Below are positions 28,763-38,847 of a stretch of 64,000 bases of DNA, in pieces. Position 1 is the stretch's first letter, and the number at the start of each line of letters is the position of its first letter. Under the pieces are notes generated by a model. That model did no database searches. It saw only the letters and a program-made list of their open reading frames with translations, and was not told the DNA's origin. Source of the stretch: Kofleriaceae bacterium. Lineage in GTDB: Bacteria > Myxococcota_A > Polyangia > Haliangiales > Haliangiaceae. The translations under genes and the position numbers were made by a program. The DNA is taken from assembly GCA_020633495.1 (NCBI GenBank), contig JACKDR010000006.1, positions 186,001 through 250,000 on the forward strand, in the 5' to 3' direction.

Positions 28763-29574
28763 GCGCCGCGGCCCGCCCGCGGGCGGCGACGGCGCGGCGC
28801 GGCCGCGCCGCCGGGTTCACGCTGATCGAGGTCATGGCCGCGCTGGCCATCCTGTCGATCGGCCTGACCTGGATGCTGCGGTCGACCGCCAACAGCGTGC
28901 GCAAGGCCGAGGACTCGCGCATGGCGTCGGTCGTGATCGACCTGGCGCGCGGCAAGATGTACGACGTCGAGGAGGCCCTGGCCAAGGACGGCTTCCAGGA
29001 GACCGAGCAGTCCAGCGAGGGCGACTTCGAGGAGGAGGGCTGGCCGCAGGTGACCTGGAAGGCGGTGGTCGAGAAGGTCGAGCTGCCGTCGCTGGATCAG
29101 CTGACCGCGGCGGCGACCAGCCAGGCGACCGCGGCCGGCGCCGGCTCGGGCTCGGGCACCGGCGCGGGCAGCGACGATCCGTTCGCGTCCGCCGACAGCG
29201 GCGGCGGCCTGCTCGGCATGCTCGCGTTCATGGGCGGCGGGGTGTCGGCCGAGGACGTCGCCGGCGGCTCGTTCCTGGCCAGCCAGTACCAGCTGATCCA
29301 GCAGGTGCTCGAGGTCTCGGTGCGCAAGGTCATCCTGACCGTGAGCTGGAAGGTGCTCGGCCGCGTCGAGACGATGGACGTCGTCGCGTACTTCACCGAT
29401 CCCGGCGCGATGAACCAGGCCATCGGCGGCTTCGGCGGCGCCGGCGCCGGCGACTACGGCACCGACGGCGTGTCGCCGACGTCGACCAGCTCGGGCTCGG
29501 GCACGGGCACGCCGTCGAGCGGCGTCACCGGCCGCGGCAGCACGACCACCCGCGGCACCCGGGGGGGCAAGTGA
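28759..29574 (+). CDS. gspI: Minor pseudopilin (GspI)
   Basis: A 271-residue pseudopilin starting at GTG 28759, in a GTGA overlap with gspH. The processing site is AAG|FTLIEVMAALAILSIGLTW, after Gly19. It is about twice the usual GspI length: a Gly/Ser/Ala-rich insertion (about residues 115-165) and a Gly/Ser/Thr-rich C-terminus (SSGSGTGTPSSGVTGRG) account for the extra. The core sequence WKAVVEKVELP and VILTVSWKVLGRVETMDVVA fits the family beta-strands. Confidence 0.88.
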   Translation: MSAAARPRAATARRGRAAGFTLIEVMAALAILSIGLTWMLRSTANSVRKAEDSRMASVVIDLARGKMYDVEEALAKDGFQETEQSSEGDFEEEGWPQVTWKAVVEKVELPSLDQLTAAATSQATAAGAGSGSGTGAGSDDPFASADSGGGLLGMLAFMGGGVSAEDVAGGSFLASQYQLIQQVLEVSVRKVILTVSWKVLGRVETMDVVAYFTDPGAMNQAIGGFGGAGAGDYGTDGVSPTSTSSGSGTGTPSSGVTGRGSTTTRGTRGGK

Positions 29575-30320
29575 GCCGCGTCGCCGCCACCGCCGCCGCC
29601 GACGCCCGGCGCGCCGCCGGCCGCGGCCAGGCCGGCATGACGCTGATCGAGGTGCTGGTCGCCAGCGCGATCCTCGCGGTCATGCTGTCGCTGGCGTGGA
29701 CGACGACGTCGCGGACCAGCGACGTCAAGCGCACCTACGAGGCGGTCGAGGAGCGCGCCCAGGAGATGCGCGTCGGCCTGGCCCGGGTCGTCGACGATCT
29801 CGAGCACGCCTACCTGTCGAAGAACGAGGACACCGGCGCGTTCGATCGCCGCACGATGTTCACCGGCAAGGACGGCGGCAACGTCGACGAGCTGCGCTTC
29901 ACCAGCCTGTGCCACCAGGTCCTGTGGAGCGAGGCCAACGAGTCCGACCAGACGATGATCAGCTACTTCGCGGGGCCCGACCGCGACGATCGCAACAAGG
30001 TCGACTGGCTGCGCCGCGAGCAGCGCCGGCTCACCGACGCCGGCGAGAGCTACAAGAGCATGTCGGCCGAGACCGACGTCGTGCTGCGCGACATCGAGCA
30101 GGTCGACTTCGCCTACTGGGACTGGAAGGACAACGAGTGGAAGTCCGACTGGGACTCGACCAAGCAGGACGCCCAGAAGGACCGCCTGCCGACCCGGGTC
30201 AAGATCACGGTCAAGTGGCGCGAGGCCGGGCAGGTGGTCGAGATGTCGACCCAGGCCCGGCTGCTGCTGCAGGAGCCGCTCGAGAGCCGCTTCGGCACCG
30301 AGTACGAGAGGGCCCAATGA
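29571..30320 (+). CDS. gspJ: Minor pseudopilin (GspJ)
   Basis: A 249-residue pseudopilin. The start is GTG 29571, overlapping the gspI stop. The processing site QAG|MTLIEVLVASAILAVML follows Gly22. The body includes RVGLARVVDDLEHAYLS and QRRLTDAGES, typical GspJ helix and beta segments, and ends with RVKITVKWREAGQVVEMSTQ. GspJ forms the tip of the pseudopilus with GspI and GspK. Its TGA overlaps the gspK ATG (ATGA). Confidence 0.92.
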   Translation: MSRVAATAAADARRAAGRGQAGMTLIEVLVASAILAVMLSLAWTTTSRTSDVKRTYEAVEERAQEMRVGLARVVDDLEHAYLSKNEDTGAFDRRTMFTGKDGGNVDELRFTSLCHQVLWSEANESDQTMISYFAGPDRDDRNKVDWLRREQRRLTDAGESYKSMSAETDVVLRDIEQVDFAYWDWKDNEWKSDWDSTKQDAQKDRLPTRVKITVKWREAGQVVEMSTQARLLLQEPLESRFGTEYERAQ

Positions 30321-31693
30321 GCCGTCCGTCGCTGCTCGCCCGCCTCCGCGGCCGCCGCGCCGCCCGGCGCGATCGCCGCCGCCGCCGCGGCCCCGCGTTC
30401 ACCCAGCGCGGCGTCGCGCTGATCGCGGTGGCCACCGCGCTGACGATCCTCGCGGTGCTGTCGAAGGAGTTCGCCACCAACACCCAGGTCGACGCCTTCG
30501 GCGCCGACAACGCGCGCGACCAGATGCGCGCCGAGTTCCTGGCCCGGTCATCGCTCGACCTGTCCGAGCTGATCCTGCGGCTGCAGCAGGTGCTCGACAA
30601 CCCGCAGGTCCAGCAGGCCATCGGCGCGGTCCAGATCACCGACTACGCCGACCTGCTGATGTCGGCGTTCGGCGGCACCGCCGAGGAGGTCGCCGGCACC
30701 GTCGGCTCGACCGGCGAGAAGCCCAAGGGCCTGGGCGCCGACATCGGCGCGTTCGGGGTCCGGATCGTCTCCGACGACGGCAAGATCAACGTCAACTGCG
30801 CCAACGGCAAGCGCGAGTACTCGCAGCTGGTCTACACGCTGGTCGAGGCGCTGTACTACTTCCCGGCGTTCGATCCGGTGTTCCAGGATCCCGCGGTCGA
30901 CGGCTCGCCGTCGGGGTGGCGCCGCGATCGCGCGACCCAGACCCAGGCGATCATCGACTACATCGACGAGGACTCGACCAAGGTCAGCCCGCCCGGCGAG
31001 CCGCCCGCCAACGTCGCCGAGGACTACGGCTACGAGGGCCTGCGCGACAAGTACCGGGCCAAGAACAACTACCTCGACACCCTCGACGAGCTCAAGCTGG
31101 TGCGCGGCGTCGACGATCGGTTCTGGACCCTGTTCGGGCCCGCGTTCACGGTCTACGGCGGCTGCAAGCTCAACGTCCGAGCCCTCGAGGACCCGCGCAT
31201 CATCGCGGCGATCATCTTCCTGACCGCCAAGAACAAGGAGGACCCGGCGGTGCGCGACGGCAACCTGCTGTGGATGCACGCCCAGGCGGTGGCGTGGGCG
31301 CGCCAGAACGGGTTCTTCTTCAACAGCACCCAGGACTTCGTCGACTTCGTCAAGGATCCCGAGGGCCAGCTCGGCGCCGGCCTGACCGACCCCAGCGGAC
31401 AGGGCGGCAGCGGCGGCTCGACCCAGGCGCCGACGATCCAGATCCCGGGCGTGCCGCCCGGCGTCGATCTCGGCGTCGAGCTCGACCCCACCGAGGTCGA
31501 CAAGATCCTGCGCGCCGGGCCCCAGCGCACCTACCGCCTCGAGGTCTGGGGCGAGATCACCCGCCAGCCACCGTTCACCCCGCTGCATCGCGAGATGACC
31601 GCGGTCTGGGACATGGGCACGGTCAACGTCAACCAGCGCAGCACCGACGCCAAGGCCCGCAACGGCGCCTGGGTCTACCTGCGGAGCAAGTAG
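30317..31693 (+). CDS. gspK: Minor pseudopilin tip protein (GspK)
   Basis: A 458-residue protein, the large tip pseudopilin. The N-terminal methylation-like segment is TQRGVALIAVATALTILAVL; as in other GspK proteins, Glu at +5 is absent. The body has the GspK helical domain, with KINVNCANGKREYSQLVYTL and IIDYIDEDSTKVSP (calcium-binding-type acidic loop). ATG 30317 sits in an ATGA overlap with gspJ; the open frame upstream is a shadow. The gap to gspL is 22 bp. Confidence 0.92.
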   Translation: MSRPSLLARLRGRRAARRDRRRRRGPAFTQRGVALIAVATALTILAVLSKEFATNTQVDAFGADNARDQMRAEFLARSSLDLSELILRLQQVLDNPQVQQAIGAVQITDYADLLMSAFGGTAEEVAGTVGSTGEKPKGLGADIGAFGVRIVSDDGKINVNCANGKREYSQLVYTLVEALYYFPAFDPVFQDPAVDGSPSGWRRDRATQTQAIIDYIDEDSTKVSPPGEPPANVAEDYGYEGLRDKYRAKNNYLDTLDELKLVRGVDDRFWTLFGPAFTVYGGCKLNVRALEDPRIIAAIIFLTAKNKEDPAVRDGNLLWMHAQAVAWARQNGFFFNSTQDFVDFVKDPEGQLGAGLTDPSGQGGSGGSTQAPTIQIPGVPPGVDLGVELDPTEVDKILRAGPQRTYRLEVWGEITRQPPFTPLHREMTAVWDMGTVNVNQRSTDAKARNGAWVYLRSK

Positions 31694-31715
31694 CCGCGAA
31701 CGGACGTCACGCATC

Positions 31716-33407
31716 ATGGCCAACCGCATCATCGCCGTCGATCTGGGCGCCTGGAGCCTCAAGGTCGCGATCGCGCAGCCCGGCCTGCGCCACGCCACGC
31801 TCACCGGCTACGTCGAGCGCCGCATCCCGCCCGCCACCGGCGACGGCAGCGACGACGATCGCTACGAGGCCCGGGCCGGCCGGGTCCTGTCGCAGCTGAT
31901 CCACGACCTCAAGATCGATCACGACAACGTCTACCTCGGCGTCCCCGGCGACCACGTCTTCACCCACGTCCTCGAGTTCCCGTTCAAGAGCCTGCGCCGC
32001 GCCGACCTCGAGCGCGCGGTCGGCGCCGAGCTCGAGAACGTCGTCCCGGTCGATCTCGAGGACATGGTCTACGCGTTCGAGACCCTGCCCACCGACGCCG
32101 CCGCGCCCGCCGCCGCCCCGCCCGGCGCCGCCGCGTTCGAGGCCCCGACCCGCGGGCGCGTCGCCGCGCCCGCCGAGGGCATGCGGGTGTTGACCTACGC
32201 GATGGCGCTCGACAAGGCGCGGGCCTGGCTCGAGATCGCCGACGAGGCCGGCGCCGAGGCCCACAGCCTGATCCCCGAGGCCGGCCCGATGGCGCGCCTG
32301 GTCGAGCGGCTGCCGTCGCTCGCGGCGGTCCGGGCCCAGGGCCCGATCGTCGTGATCGATCTCGGCCACGCCCGCACCGACGTCGTCGTCGTCCACGGCG
32401 GCCGCGCCATCTACGCCCGCGCGCTGGCCCGCGCCGGCAAGCACCTCACCGAGGCGGTGGCGCGGCAGTGGCGCCTGGGCTGGCCCGAGGCCGAGCAGGC
32501 CAAGCACACCGACGGCTTCGTGGCGTCGACCGCGATGCCGGCGACCAGCGAGGCGTGGGCTCGGGTCAGCGAGGTCATGACCGCCGAGCTGAACCCGCTG
32601 GCCCGCGAGCTGCGCCAGACCCTGGCCGCGTGCCGGGCCAAGACCGGCGCGGTGCCGGCCGGCGCGCTGCTGGTCGGCGGCGGCAGCCGGCTGCGCGGCC
32701 TGCCGACCTGGCTCGGCGAGCAGCTCGGCCTGCCGATCGTCACGATCGCCGACGGCGACGCCGCGCTCTTGACCGGGCCCAAGCTGGCCGGCCAGGTCGG
32801 CGTCGAGGGCGGGGCGCTGGCGCTGGGCATGGTGATCGACGCCGAGGCGGCGCGGCCGCTGCTCGATCTGCGCCAGGGCCCGCTGGCCCACGAGGTCGAT
32901 CTCACGTTCCTGCGCACCAAGGCGGTGGCGCTGTCGGCCGCGGTCGTCGCGATCACCGCGGCGGCGACGATCAGCGCGTGGGTCCACCACGCCGCGCTGC
33001 GCAAGGCCCAGCGCGTCCTCGACGAGCGCCTCGCGATCGAGAGCACCGAGGAGTTCGGCGACCCCAAGACCGCCGACGAGATCCTCAGCTCGGCGTCGGG
33101 GGAGGTCGCGGGCGCGGCGTCGCCGCTGCCCAAGATGACCGCGTGGGACACGCTGCTCGACATCAGCAACCGCATGCCCGCCCACGACAAGATCACGCTC
33201 GACGTCGACACGATCGACATCGACCCGTCGAAGATCCTCTTCAAGGGCACCGCGATGACGCCCGACGAGGTCGACGCCATCGAGGCCGCGCTCAAGGCGC
33301 AGGTCCCCAACGAACAGCCTTGCTACGTCGAGGTCAACCGCGGCGCCACCCAGCAGGTCGGCGACAAGCGGCAGTTCGAGTTCACCATCAAGCCCGCGTG
33401 CATGTGA
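31716..33407 (+). CDS. gspL: Type II secretion protein L (GspL), PilM/PilN-like
   Basis: A 563-residue inner-membrane protein that holds GspE at the platform. The N-terminal ~370 residues form an actin-like (PilM/FtsA-type) cytoplasmic domain: IIAVDLGAWSLKVAIAQ, PIVVIDLGHARTDVVVVHG, ALLVGGGSRLRGLPTWL are the three phosphate-loop motifs. One TM helix follows (ALSAAVVAITAAATISAWV, about residue 408-428), then a coiled coil and a ferredoxin-like periplasmic domain like PilN. Cys residues occur in the last segment (PCYVEVNRG, KPACM). Three bases separate its stop from gspM. Confidence 0.9.
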   Translation: MANRIIAVDLGAWSLKVAIAQPGLRHATLTGYVERRIPPATGDGSDDDRYEARAGRVLSQLIHDLKIDHDNVYLGVPGDHVFTHVLEFPFKSLRRADLERAVGAELENVVPVDLEDMVYAFETLPTDAAAPAAAPPGAAAFEAPTRGRVAAPAEGMRVLTYAMALDKARAWLEIADEAGAEAHSLIPEAGPMARLVERLPSLAAVRAQGPIVVIDLGHARTDVVVVHGGRAIYARALARAGKHLTEAVARQWRLGWPEAEQAKHTDGFVASTAMPATSEAWARVSEVMTAELNPLARELRQTLAACRAKTGAVPAGALLVGGGSRLRGLPTWLGEQLGLPIVTIADGDAALLTGPKLAGQVGVEGGALALGMVIDAEAARPLLDLRQGPLAHEVDLTFLRTKAVALSAAVVAITAAATISAWVHHAALRKAQRVLDERLAIESTEEFGDPKTADEILSSASGEVAGAASPLPKMTAWDTLLDISNRMPAHDKITLDVDTIDIDPSKILFKGTAMTPDEVDAIEAALKAQVPNEQPCYVEVNRGATQQVGDKRQFEFTIKPACM

Positions 33408-33410
33408 CCC

Positions 33411-34025
33411 ATGGCCGCCCTCGACAACCTTCGTGACCGCTGGGACGCGATCACCCCTCGCGAGCGCAAGCTCGTGGTGCTGCTCGGCATCACCGGGGTG
33501 ATCACGATCCTCCTGTTCATCGGCCTCGACGTCTCCGACCGGCTCGACGCCATGGAGGCCCGCAACGCCAAGACCCGGCGCGCCCTCGCGGTGCTGCAGG
33601 ACTACCGGGTCCGGGGCCGGCCCGACGCCAGCGACAACGTCGCGGTCAACATCGGCACCGAGCCGGTCAAGCTCGAGAGCTACCTCGACAAGGCGGCGCA
33701 GAAGGTCGGCATCTCGGTGCCGGCGTACAAGCCGCGGCTCGGCGGCACCCGCAACGGCTTCCAGGTCCACACCGTCGAGATCCAGGTCAACGGCCTGACC
33801 ATCGAGCAGGTGCGCGACTTCCTCGAGGCCATCGAGGCCGACAACAAGCTGGTCGTGACCAGCCACATCGTCCTCAAGCACAGCTTCTCGGACAAGGAGA
33901 AGCTCGACCTCAAGCTCGAGGTCAACACCTACTCGAAGCTGGCCGCCGCCCCCGCCGCCGGCGGGGGCTCGGGCGCGCCGGGCGGCGCGTCGGGAACCGG
34001 CTCCGGCACGCCGGGAGGAGGCTGA
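33411..34025 (+). CDS. gspM: Type II secretion protein M (GspM), PilO-like
   Basis: A 204-residue bitopic inner-membrane protein, partner of GspL. It has a short cytoplasmic start (WDAITPRERKLV), one TM helix (VLLGITGVITILLFIGLDV), a coiled-coil region and a periplasmic ferredoxin-like fold (HTVEIQVNGLTIEQVRDFL) like PilO/GspM. The C-terminus is Gly/Ala-rich low-complexity sequence. Its position between gspL and gspN supports the assignment. gspN starts two bases after the stop. Confidence 0.87.
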   Translation: MAALDNLRDRWDAITPRERKLVVLLGITGVITILLFIGLDVSDRLDAMEARNAKTRRALAVLQDYRVRGRPDASDNVAVNIGTEPVKLESYLDKAAQKVGISVPAYKPRLGGTRNGFQVHTVEIQVNGLTIEQVRDFLEAIEADNKLVVTSHIVLKHSFSDKEKLDLKLEVNTYSKLAAAPAAGGGSGAPGGASGTGSGTPGGG

Positions 34026-34027
34026 TC

Positions 34028-35455
34028 ATGGCGTTCGAGCTGCCCCGGATCCCGCTGGGCCCGCGCGCGACCCGCGCCCTCAAGGCCCTCGGCTACGTCG
34101 TCCTCGGCCTGGTCACGTTCATCTACGCGCTGCACCTGACGTTCCCGTACGACCGGGTCAAGGACAAGGGCGTCGCCTGGCTGTCGAGCCGCTACGACGT
34201 CACCGTCGGCGGGGTCGAGCGTGGCTGGCTGCCCGGGACGTTCTCGCTCAAGCGGGTGACGCTGCGGACCCGCCCCGAGAAGCCCGGCGACCAGCCGACG
34301 ATCATGGTCATCGACAGCCTCGCGGTCGACATCCGCCTGATGAGCTCGCTGTTCTCGATGGCGGCGGTGGTCGAGCTCGACGCCAAGATCGGGCCGGGCC
34401 ACATCCGTGGCGGCGTCGAGGCCGGCAAGGATCGGTTCAAGCTCGGCCTGACCAGCAAGAACCTGCCGCTGTCCGACATCCCGGGGCTCGCCGACGTCGT
34501 CGGCCTGCCGATGGGCGGCAAGGGCACGGTCAACGTCGCGCTCGACCTGCCGCGCGGCAACTGGCAGCTCGCGACCACCAAGATCAGCATCGACTGCCCG
34601 TCGTGCACGATCGGCGGCGACGGCGCCAAGATCAAGCCGCGCAACACCACCGCGGCCAAGGCGGCGTGGGTCGGCGACGGCATCGAGGTGCCGCGGCTGT
34701 TCGTCGACCGGCTGCAGGCCGAGTTCGTGATCGAGCACGGCAAGTACCGGATGGCGAAGTGGAACATGCAGTCGCCCGACGGCGATCTGGTGATCGCGCT
34801 CGAGGGCACCGTGACCCGCAACCTCAAGGACTCGCCGATCGAGACCGGGTGCATCCAGTTCCGCGGCTCCGACGCCCTCGCCAAGCGCGAGCCCAAGTTC
34901 GACGGCTCGCTGGATCTCATCGGCGGCGTCCTGATGGGCGACGGCATGCGCCACCTCAAGGTCGCCGGCAAGCTCGGCAAGATGAAGTACCTGCCGCGCG
35001 CCTGCGAGGGCGCTGCCGGCGCCGACGACGACGTCGAGGCCGGCACCACCGCGGGGCCGCGGAGCCGGCCCAGCCTGTCCAACGTGCCCGACTCCAGCGG
35101 CGGGACCCCGACCGCGCCGGCGACCGGCTCGATCCGCCCGGTGCCGCCCGAGGGCGCGCCGGCCGGCGAGCACGACGGCACCGACAGCCCCAAGCCCGAC
35201 GACGTCAAGCCGGGCAGCGAGGACGACGGCGTCGAGCCGCCCGAGGGCAAGGTCGAACCCGGCCGCGACGATCGGCCGCCGCTGGGCTCCACCGGCGTCA
35301 CCGGCCCGGGCCCAACCGGCGAGGCCGACGAGCCGGGCGCCGACGCCAAGGGCACCGCGTCGCACGACAAGCCGGGCGACGAGGGCAGCGAGGGCGAGGC
35401 CGCCGGCGCCGGGACCCATCCGCCCGAGGGTGATCCCCCGCCCGAGAACGAGTAA
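34028..35455 (+). CDS. gspN: Type II secretion protein N (GspN)
   Basis: A 475-residue inner-membrane anchored periplasmic protein, last gene of the gsp operon. It has one TM helix near residues 18-38 (ALGYVVLGLVTFIYALHLTF), then an AsmA-like beta-rich region (GGVERGWLPGTFSLKRVTLR; GTVNVALDLPRGNWQLATTK), as in GspN of delta-proteobacteria. The last ~135 residues are Pro/Gly/Asp/Glu-rich and probably disordered. Many type II systems lack GspN. Only about 100 bp separate it from the CBS genes; no clear terminator was seen. Confidence 0.87.
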   Translation: MAFELPRIPLGPRATRALKALGYVVLGLVTFIYALHLTFPYDRVKDKGVAWLSSRYDVTVGGVERGWLPGTFSLKRVTLRTRPEKPGDQPTIMVIDSLAVDIRLMSSLFSMAAVVELDAKIGPGHIRGGVEAGKDRFKLGLTSKNLPLSDIPGLADVVGLPMGGKGTVNVALDLPRGNWQLATTKISIDCPSCTIGGDGAKIKPRNTTAAKAAWVGDGIEVPRLFVDRLQAEFVIEHGKYRMAKWNMQSPDGDLVIALEGTVTRNLKDSPIETGCIQFRGSDALAKREPKFDGSLDLIGGVLMGDGMRHLKVAGKLGKMKYLPRACEGAAGADDDVEAGTTAGPRSRPSLSNVPDSSGGTPTAPATGSIRPVPPEGAPAGEHDGTDSPKPDDVKPGSEDDGVEPPEGKVEPGRDDRPPLGSTGVTGPGPTGEADEPGADAKGTASHDKPGDEGSEGEAAGAGTHPPEGDPPPENE

Positions 35456-35557
35456 GCCCGGCCACCTCCTCCGCGACCCCTCGCCGCGGTCCTGGCACCA
35501 CGCCGCGACAGCCACGGTCGCCAGCGTCTGCTAGGCTGGTACGCGGAGGTGGCGGCC

Positions 35558-36022
35558 ATGGAACAGATCCAGCGACCGATCTCGGAGTTCCTCAAGGAGC
35601 GCTCCTGGCCGGAGCTGGCCCCGACCGCGTCCGTGGCGGACGCGCTCGAGGCCATGAACCGGACCGGGCTCGACTGCGTGCTGATCGTCGAGGACGAACG
35701 GCTCACCGGCATCTTCACCGGGCGCGACTTCCTGCACCGGATCGCGGCGGAGCGGCGCCCGCCCGGTGACGTGCGCCTCGCCGACGTGATGACGCCCGAG
35801 CCCGAGGTGCTCAAGCGTCACTACGACGTCTGCTACGCGATCAACCGCATGGCGGTGCGCGCGATCCGCCGGCTGCCGGTGGTCGACGACGAGCGCCGGC
35901 CGGTCGGGCTGCTGATGATGTGGGACGTCATCGCGCACCTCGACGACGTCTTCGACGATCTCCTCGGCGATCCGCCGGACCCGCCGACCGCGGACCTGTG
36001 GCTCGATCTGGGAGGGGGCTAG
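35558..36022 (+). CDS. CBS-domain pair protein, first copy
   Basis: A 154-residue protein made of one Bateman module (two CBS motifs): SVADALEAMNRTGLDCVLIV with RLTGIFTGRDFLHRI, and CYAINRMAVRAIRRLPVV with RPVGLLMMWDVIAHL. Such modules bind adenosyl ligands (AMP, ATP or similar) and regulate partner proteins. The start is ATG 35558, eight bases after GGAGG; the GTG at 35549 is inside the ribosome-binding site. A similar gene follows after two bases; no enzyme partner is fused or adjacent. Confidence 0.88.
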   Translation: MEQIQRPISEFLKERSWPELAPTASVADALEAMNRTGLDCVLIVEDERLTGIFTGRDFLHRIAAERRPPGDVRLADVMTPEPEVLKRHYDVCYAINRMAVRAIRRLPVVDDERRPVGLLMMWDVIAHLDDVFDDLLGDPPDPPTADLWLDLGGG

Positions 36023-36024
36023 CC

Positions 36025-36489
36025 ATGCTCGAGAACATCGCCACGATGCCGATCTCCGAGCTGCCGCTGCGCGACTCGGTCCAGGTGCCGTCGACCGCGA
36101 CGCTGGGCGCCGTGGTCGACGCCATGCACGCCAAGCGGCACGGCGCCGCGATGGTCGTCGAGCGCGGCGAGCTGATCGGCATCTTCAGCGAGCGCGACCT
36201 GATCCACCGCGTCGATCACGCCGACCCGGCGTGGCAGGACCTGCCGGTGGCCGAGGTCATGACCGCGATGCCGATGATCATCCGCGAGGACGACACGGTC
36301 GCGGAGGCGCTGCGGCGGATGAACGTCGGCAAGCGCCGCCACCTGCCCATCATCCGGGACCGCTCGACCGCGGTCGGGATGATCTCGATCCGCGACATCC
36401 TGTCGTACCTGGCGAGCCGGTTCCCGGCGCACTTCATCAACCTGCCGCCCGACCCGGAGCACGAGGCCCACGCGCCCTGGGGCGGCTGA
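36025..36489 (+). CDS. CBS-domain pair protein, second copy
   Basis: A 154-residue CBS-pair protein, paralogue of the preceding one. Motifs: TLGAVVDAMHAKRHGAAMVV with LIGIFSERDLIHRV, and TVAEALRRMNVGKRRHLPII with VGMISIRDILSYL. It is two bases after the first copy, so the pair is co-translated and may act as a heterodimer; a tandem duplication is the simplest origin. GGAGGGGG at 36011-36018 is the ribosome-binding site. It converges on the MoaD-MoaE gene. Confidence 0.9.
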   Translation: MLENIATMPISELPLRDSVQVPSTATLGAVVDAMHAKRHGAAMVVERGELIGIFSERDLIHRVDHADPAWQDLPVAEVMTAMPMIIREDDTVAEALRRMNVGKRRHLPIIRDRSTAVGMISIRDILSYLASRFPAHFINLPPDPEHEAHAPWGG

Positions 36490-36509
36490 TGGCCCGCCGC
36501 GGCCTCGGG

Positions 36510-37205
36510 TCACGGCCCGAGGCCGACCCACTCCTCGCCGGACTCGCCGACCTCCTTCTTCCAGATCGGCACCCGGTCCTTGAGCCGGTCGATCATCGCG
36601 CGGCACGCGGTGAACGCCTCGGCGCGGTGCGGCGCGGCGGCGGCGATCACGACCGCGACGTCGCCGACCGCCAGGACCCCGACCCGGTGCTCGACCGCGA
36701 GCCGGGTCCCCGGGACCTCGGCCTCGATCTCCTCGCACAGCGCGGTCATGACCTTCTCGGCCATGCCGGGGTAGGCCTCGTACTCGAGGCGCTCGATGCG
36801 GGCGCCGTGGCTGTGCCGGCGCACCATGCCGGTGAACGTCACCAGGCCGCCGGCCTCGGCGGCGGCGACCGCGGCGACGCAGCGATCGAGCGACAGCGGC
36901 TCGGCGAGCAGGCGGACGTGGCGCGGCGCCGGGGCCGCGGGGGCGGCGTCGTCGGCGGCGCCGCCCGCCACCGGCGGGATCAGCGCGACCTCGGCGCCGT
37001 CGACGAGTGGCGCGCCGGCGTCGTCGGTCATCTCCTGGTCGACCGCGATCCGGTAGCGGCCGCGCAGCGCGCGCACTGCGTCGTGCCTCGCCTCGAGCGC
37101 GGCGACCAGGTCGGCGACCGTGGCGCCGTCGGCCAGCTCGACCTCCTCGTCGCCGCGCCGCAGCCGCTCGCGGAAGACCGCGAAGTACAGGACCGTGACC
37201 CGCAT
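36510..37205 (-). CDS. MoaD-MoaE fusion (molybdopterin synthase)
   Basis: A 231-residue fusion of both subunits of molybdopterin synthase, which adds two sulfurs to cPMP. The N-terminal MoaD part (RVTVLYFAVFRERLRRGDEE) ends in IPPVAGG at about residue 88, where free MoaD would end in the thiocarboxylate-bearing Gly-Gly. A Pro/Ala linker leads to MoaE (VTFTGMVRRHSHG, YEAYPGMAEK), with the catalytic Lys residues in PIWKKEVGESGEEW. For activity the fusion probably needs cleavage after Gly-Gly, as reported for mycobacterial MoaX. ATG 37205 is the start; the frame is open to 37496 but the upstream part is a shadow. Confidence 0.9.
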   Translation of the reverse strand: MRVTVLYFAVFRERLRRGDEEVELADGATVADLVAALEARHDAVRALRGRYRIAVDQEMTDDAGAPLVDGAEVALIPPVAGGAADDAAPAAPAPRHVRLLAEPLSLDRCVAAVAAAEAGGLVTFTGMVRRHSHGARIERLEYEAYPGMAEKVMTALCEEIEAEVPGTRLAVEHRVGVLAVGDVAVVIAAAAPHRAEAFTACRAMIDRLKDRVPIWKKEVGESGEEWVGLGP

Positions 37206-37647
37206 GCGCCGACCGTAGCACCTTGTCGGGACGGCCACGGCCGGGCACGCTCGGCGGCGATGCCACGCGACGACGACGGCGGCCACCTGGCGCGCGTGTT
37301 CCAGGCGATCTACGCGGTCGTGCGCCGGGTCCCGCGCGGCCGGGTCGCGACCTACGGCCAGGTCGCCGAGCTGGCCGGCTTCCCCGGCGGCGCCCGGGCC
37401 GCCGGCGCCGCGATGCGCGGCAGCAGCGCGGCCCGGCTGCCGTGGCAGCGCATCGTCGGCAAGCGGGGCCCGACCAGCGCGCGGATCGCGATCCACGATC
37501 CGGTGGGCGCCGCGGTGCAGCGGCAGCTGCTCGAGCGCGAGGGCGTCGAGGTCTCCGACGCCGGGACGATCGACCTGCGCCGGTTCGGCTGGCTGCCCGG
37601 CGACGACCGGCCCCGGCCGGGGCGCCGCCGCCGCGCCGCCGCCGCGG

Positions 37648-38646
<999 letters not shown>

Positions 38647-38847
38647 GGCTGGCTTACCCCTTCCCCGCGCGACCGACGTCGCGCACCGGCGCGGTCGCGG
38701 CCCGACGAGCTGTGATGCTGTGAAACACGTTGGTGCTCAAAGTATCGCAGCCGCCGCCACGACTCAAGCCGCACGCCGCGACCGGCCGCGCCCGGAGGCG
38801 CCGCCGCCGCGGAGCCGGGCGCGGGCGCCGGGCGCGGGCGCGGGGCG

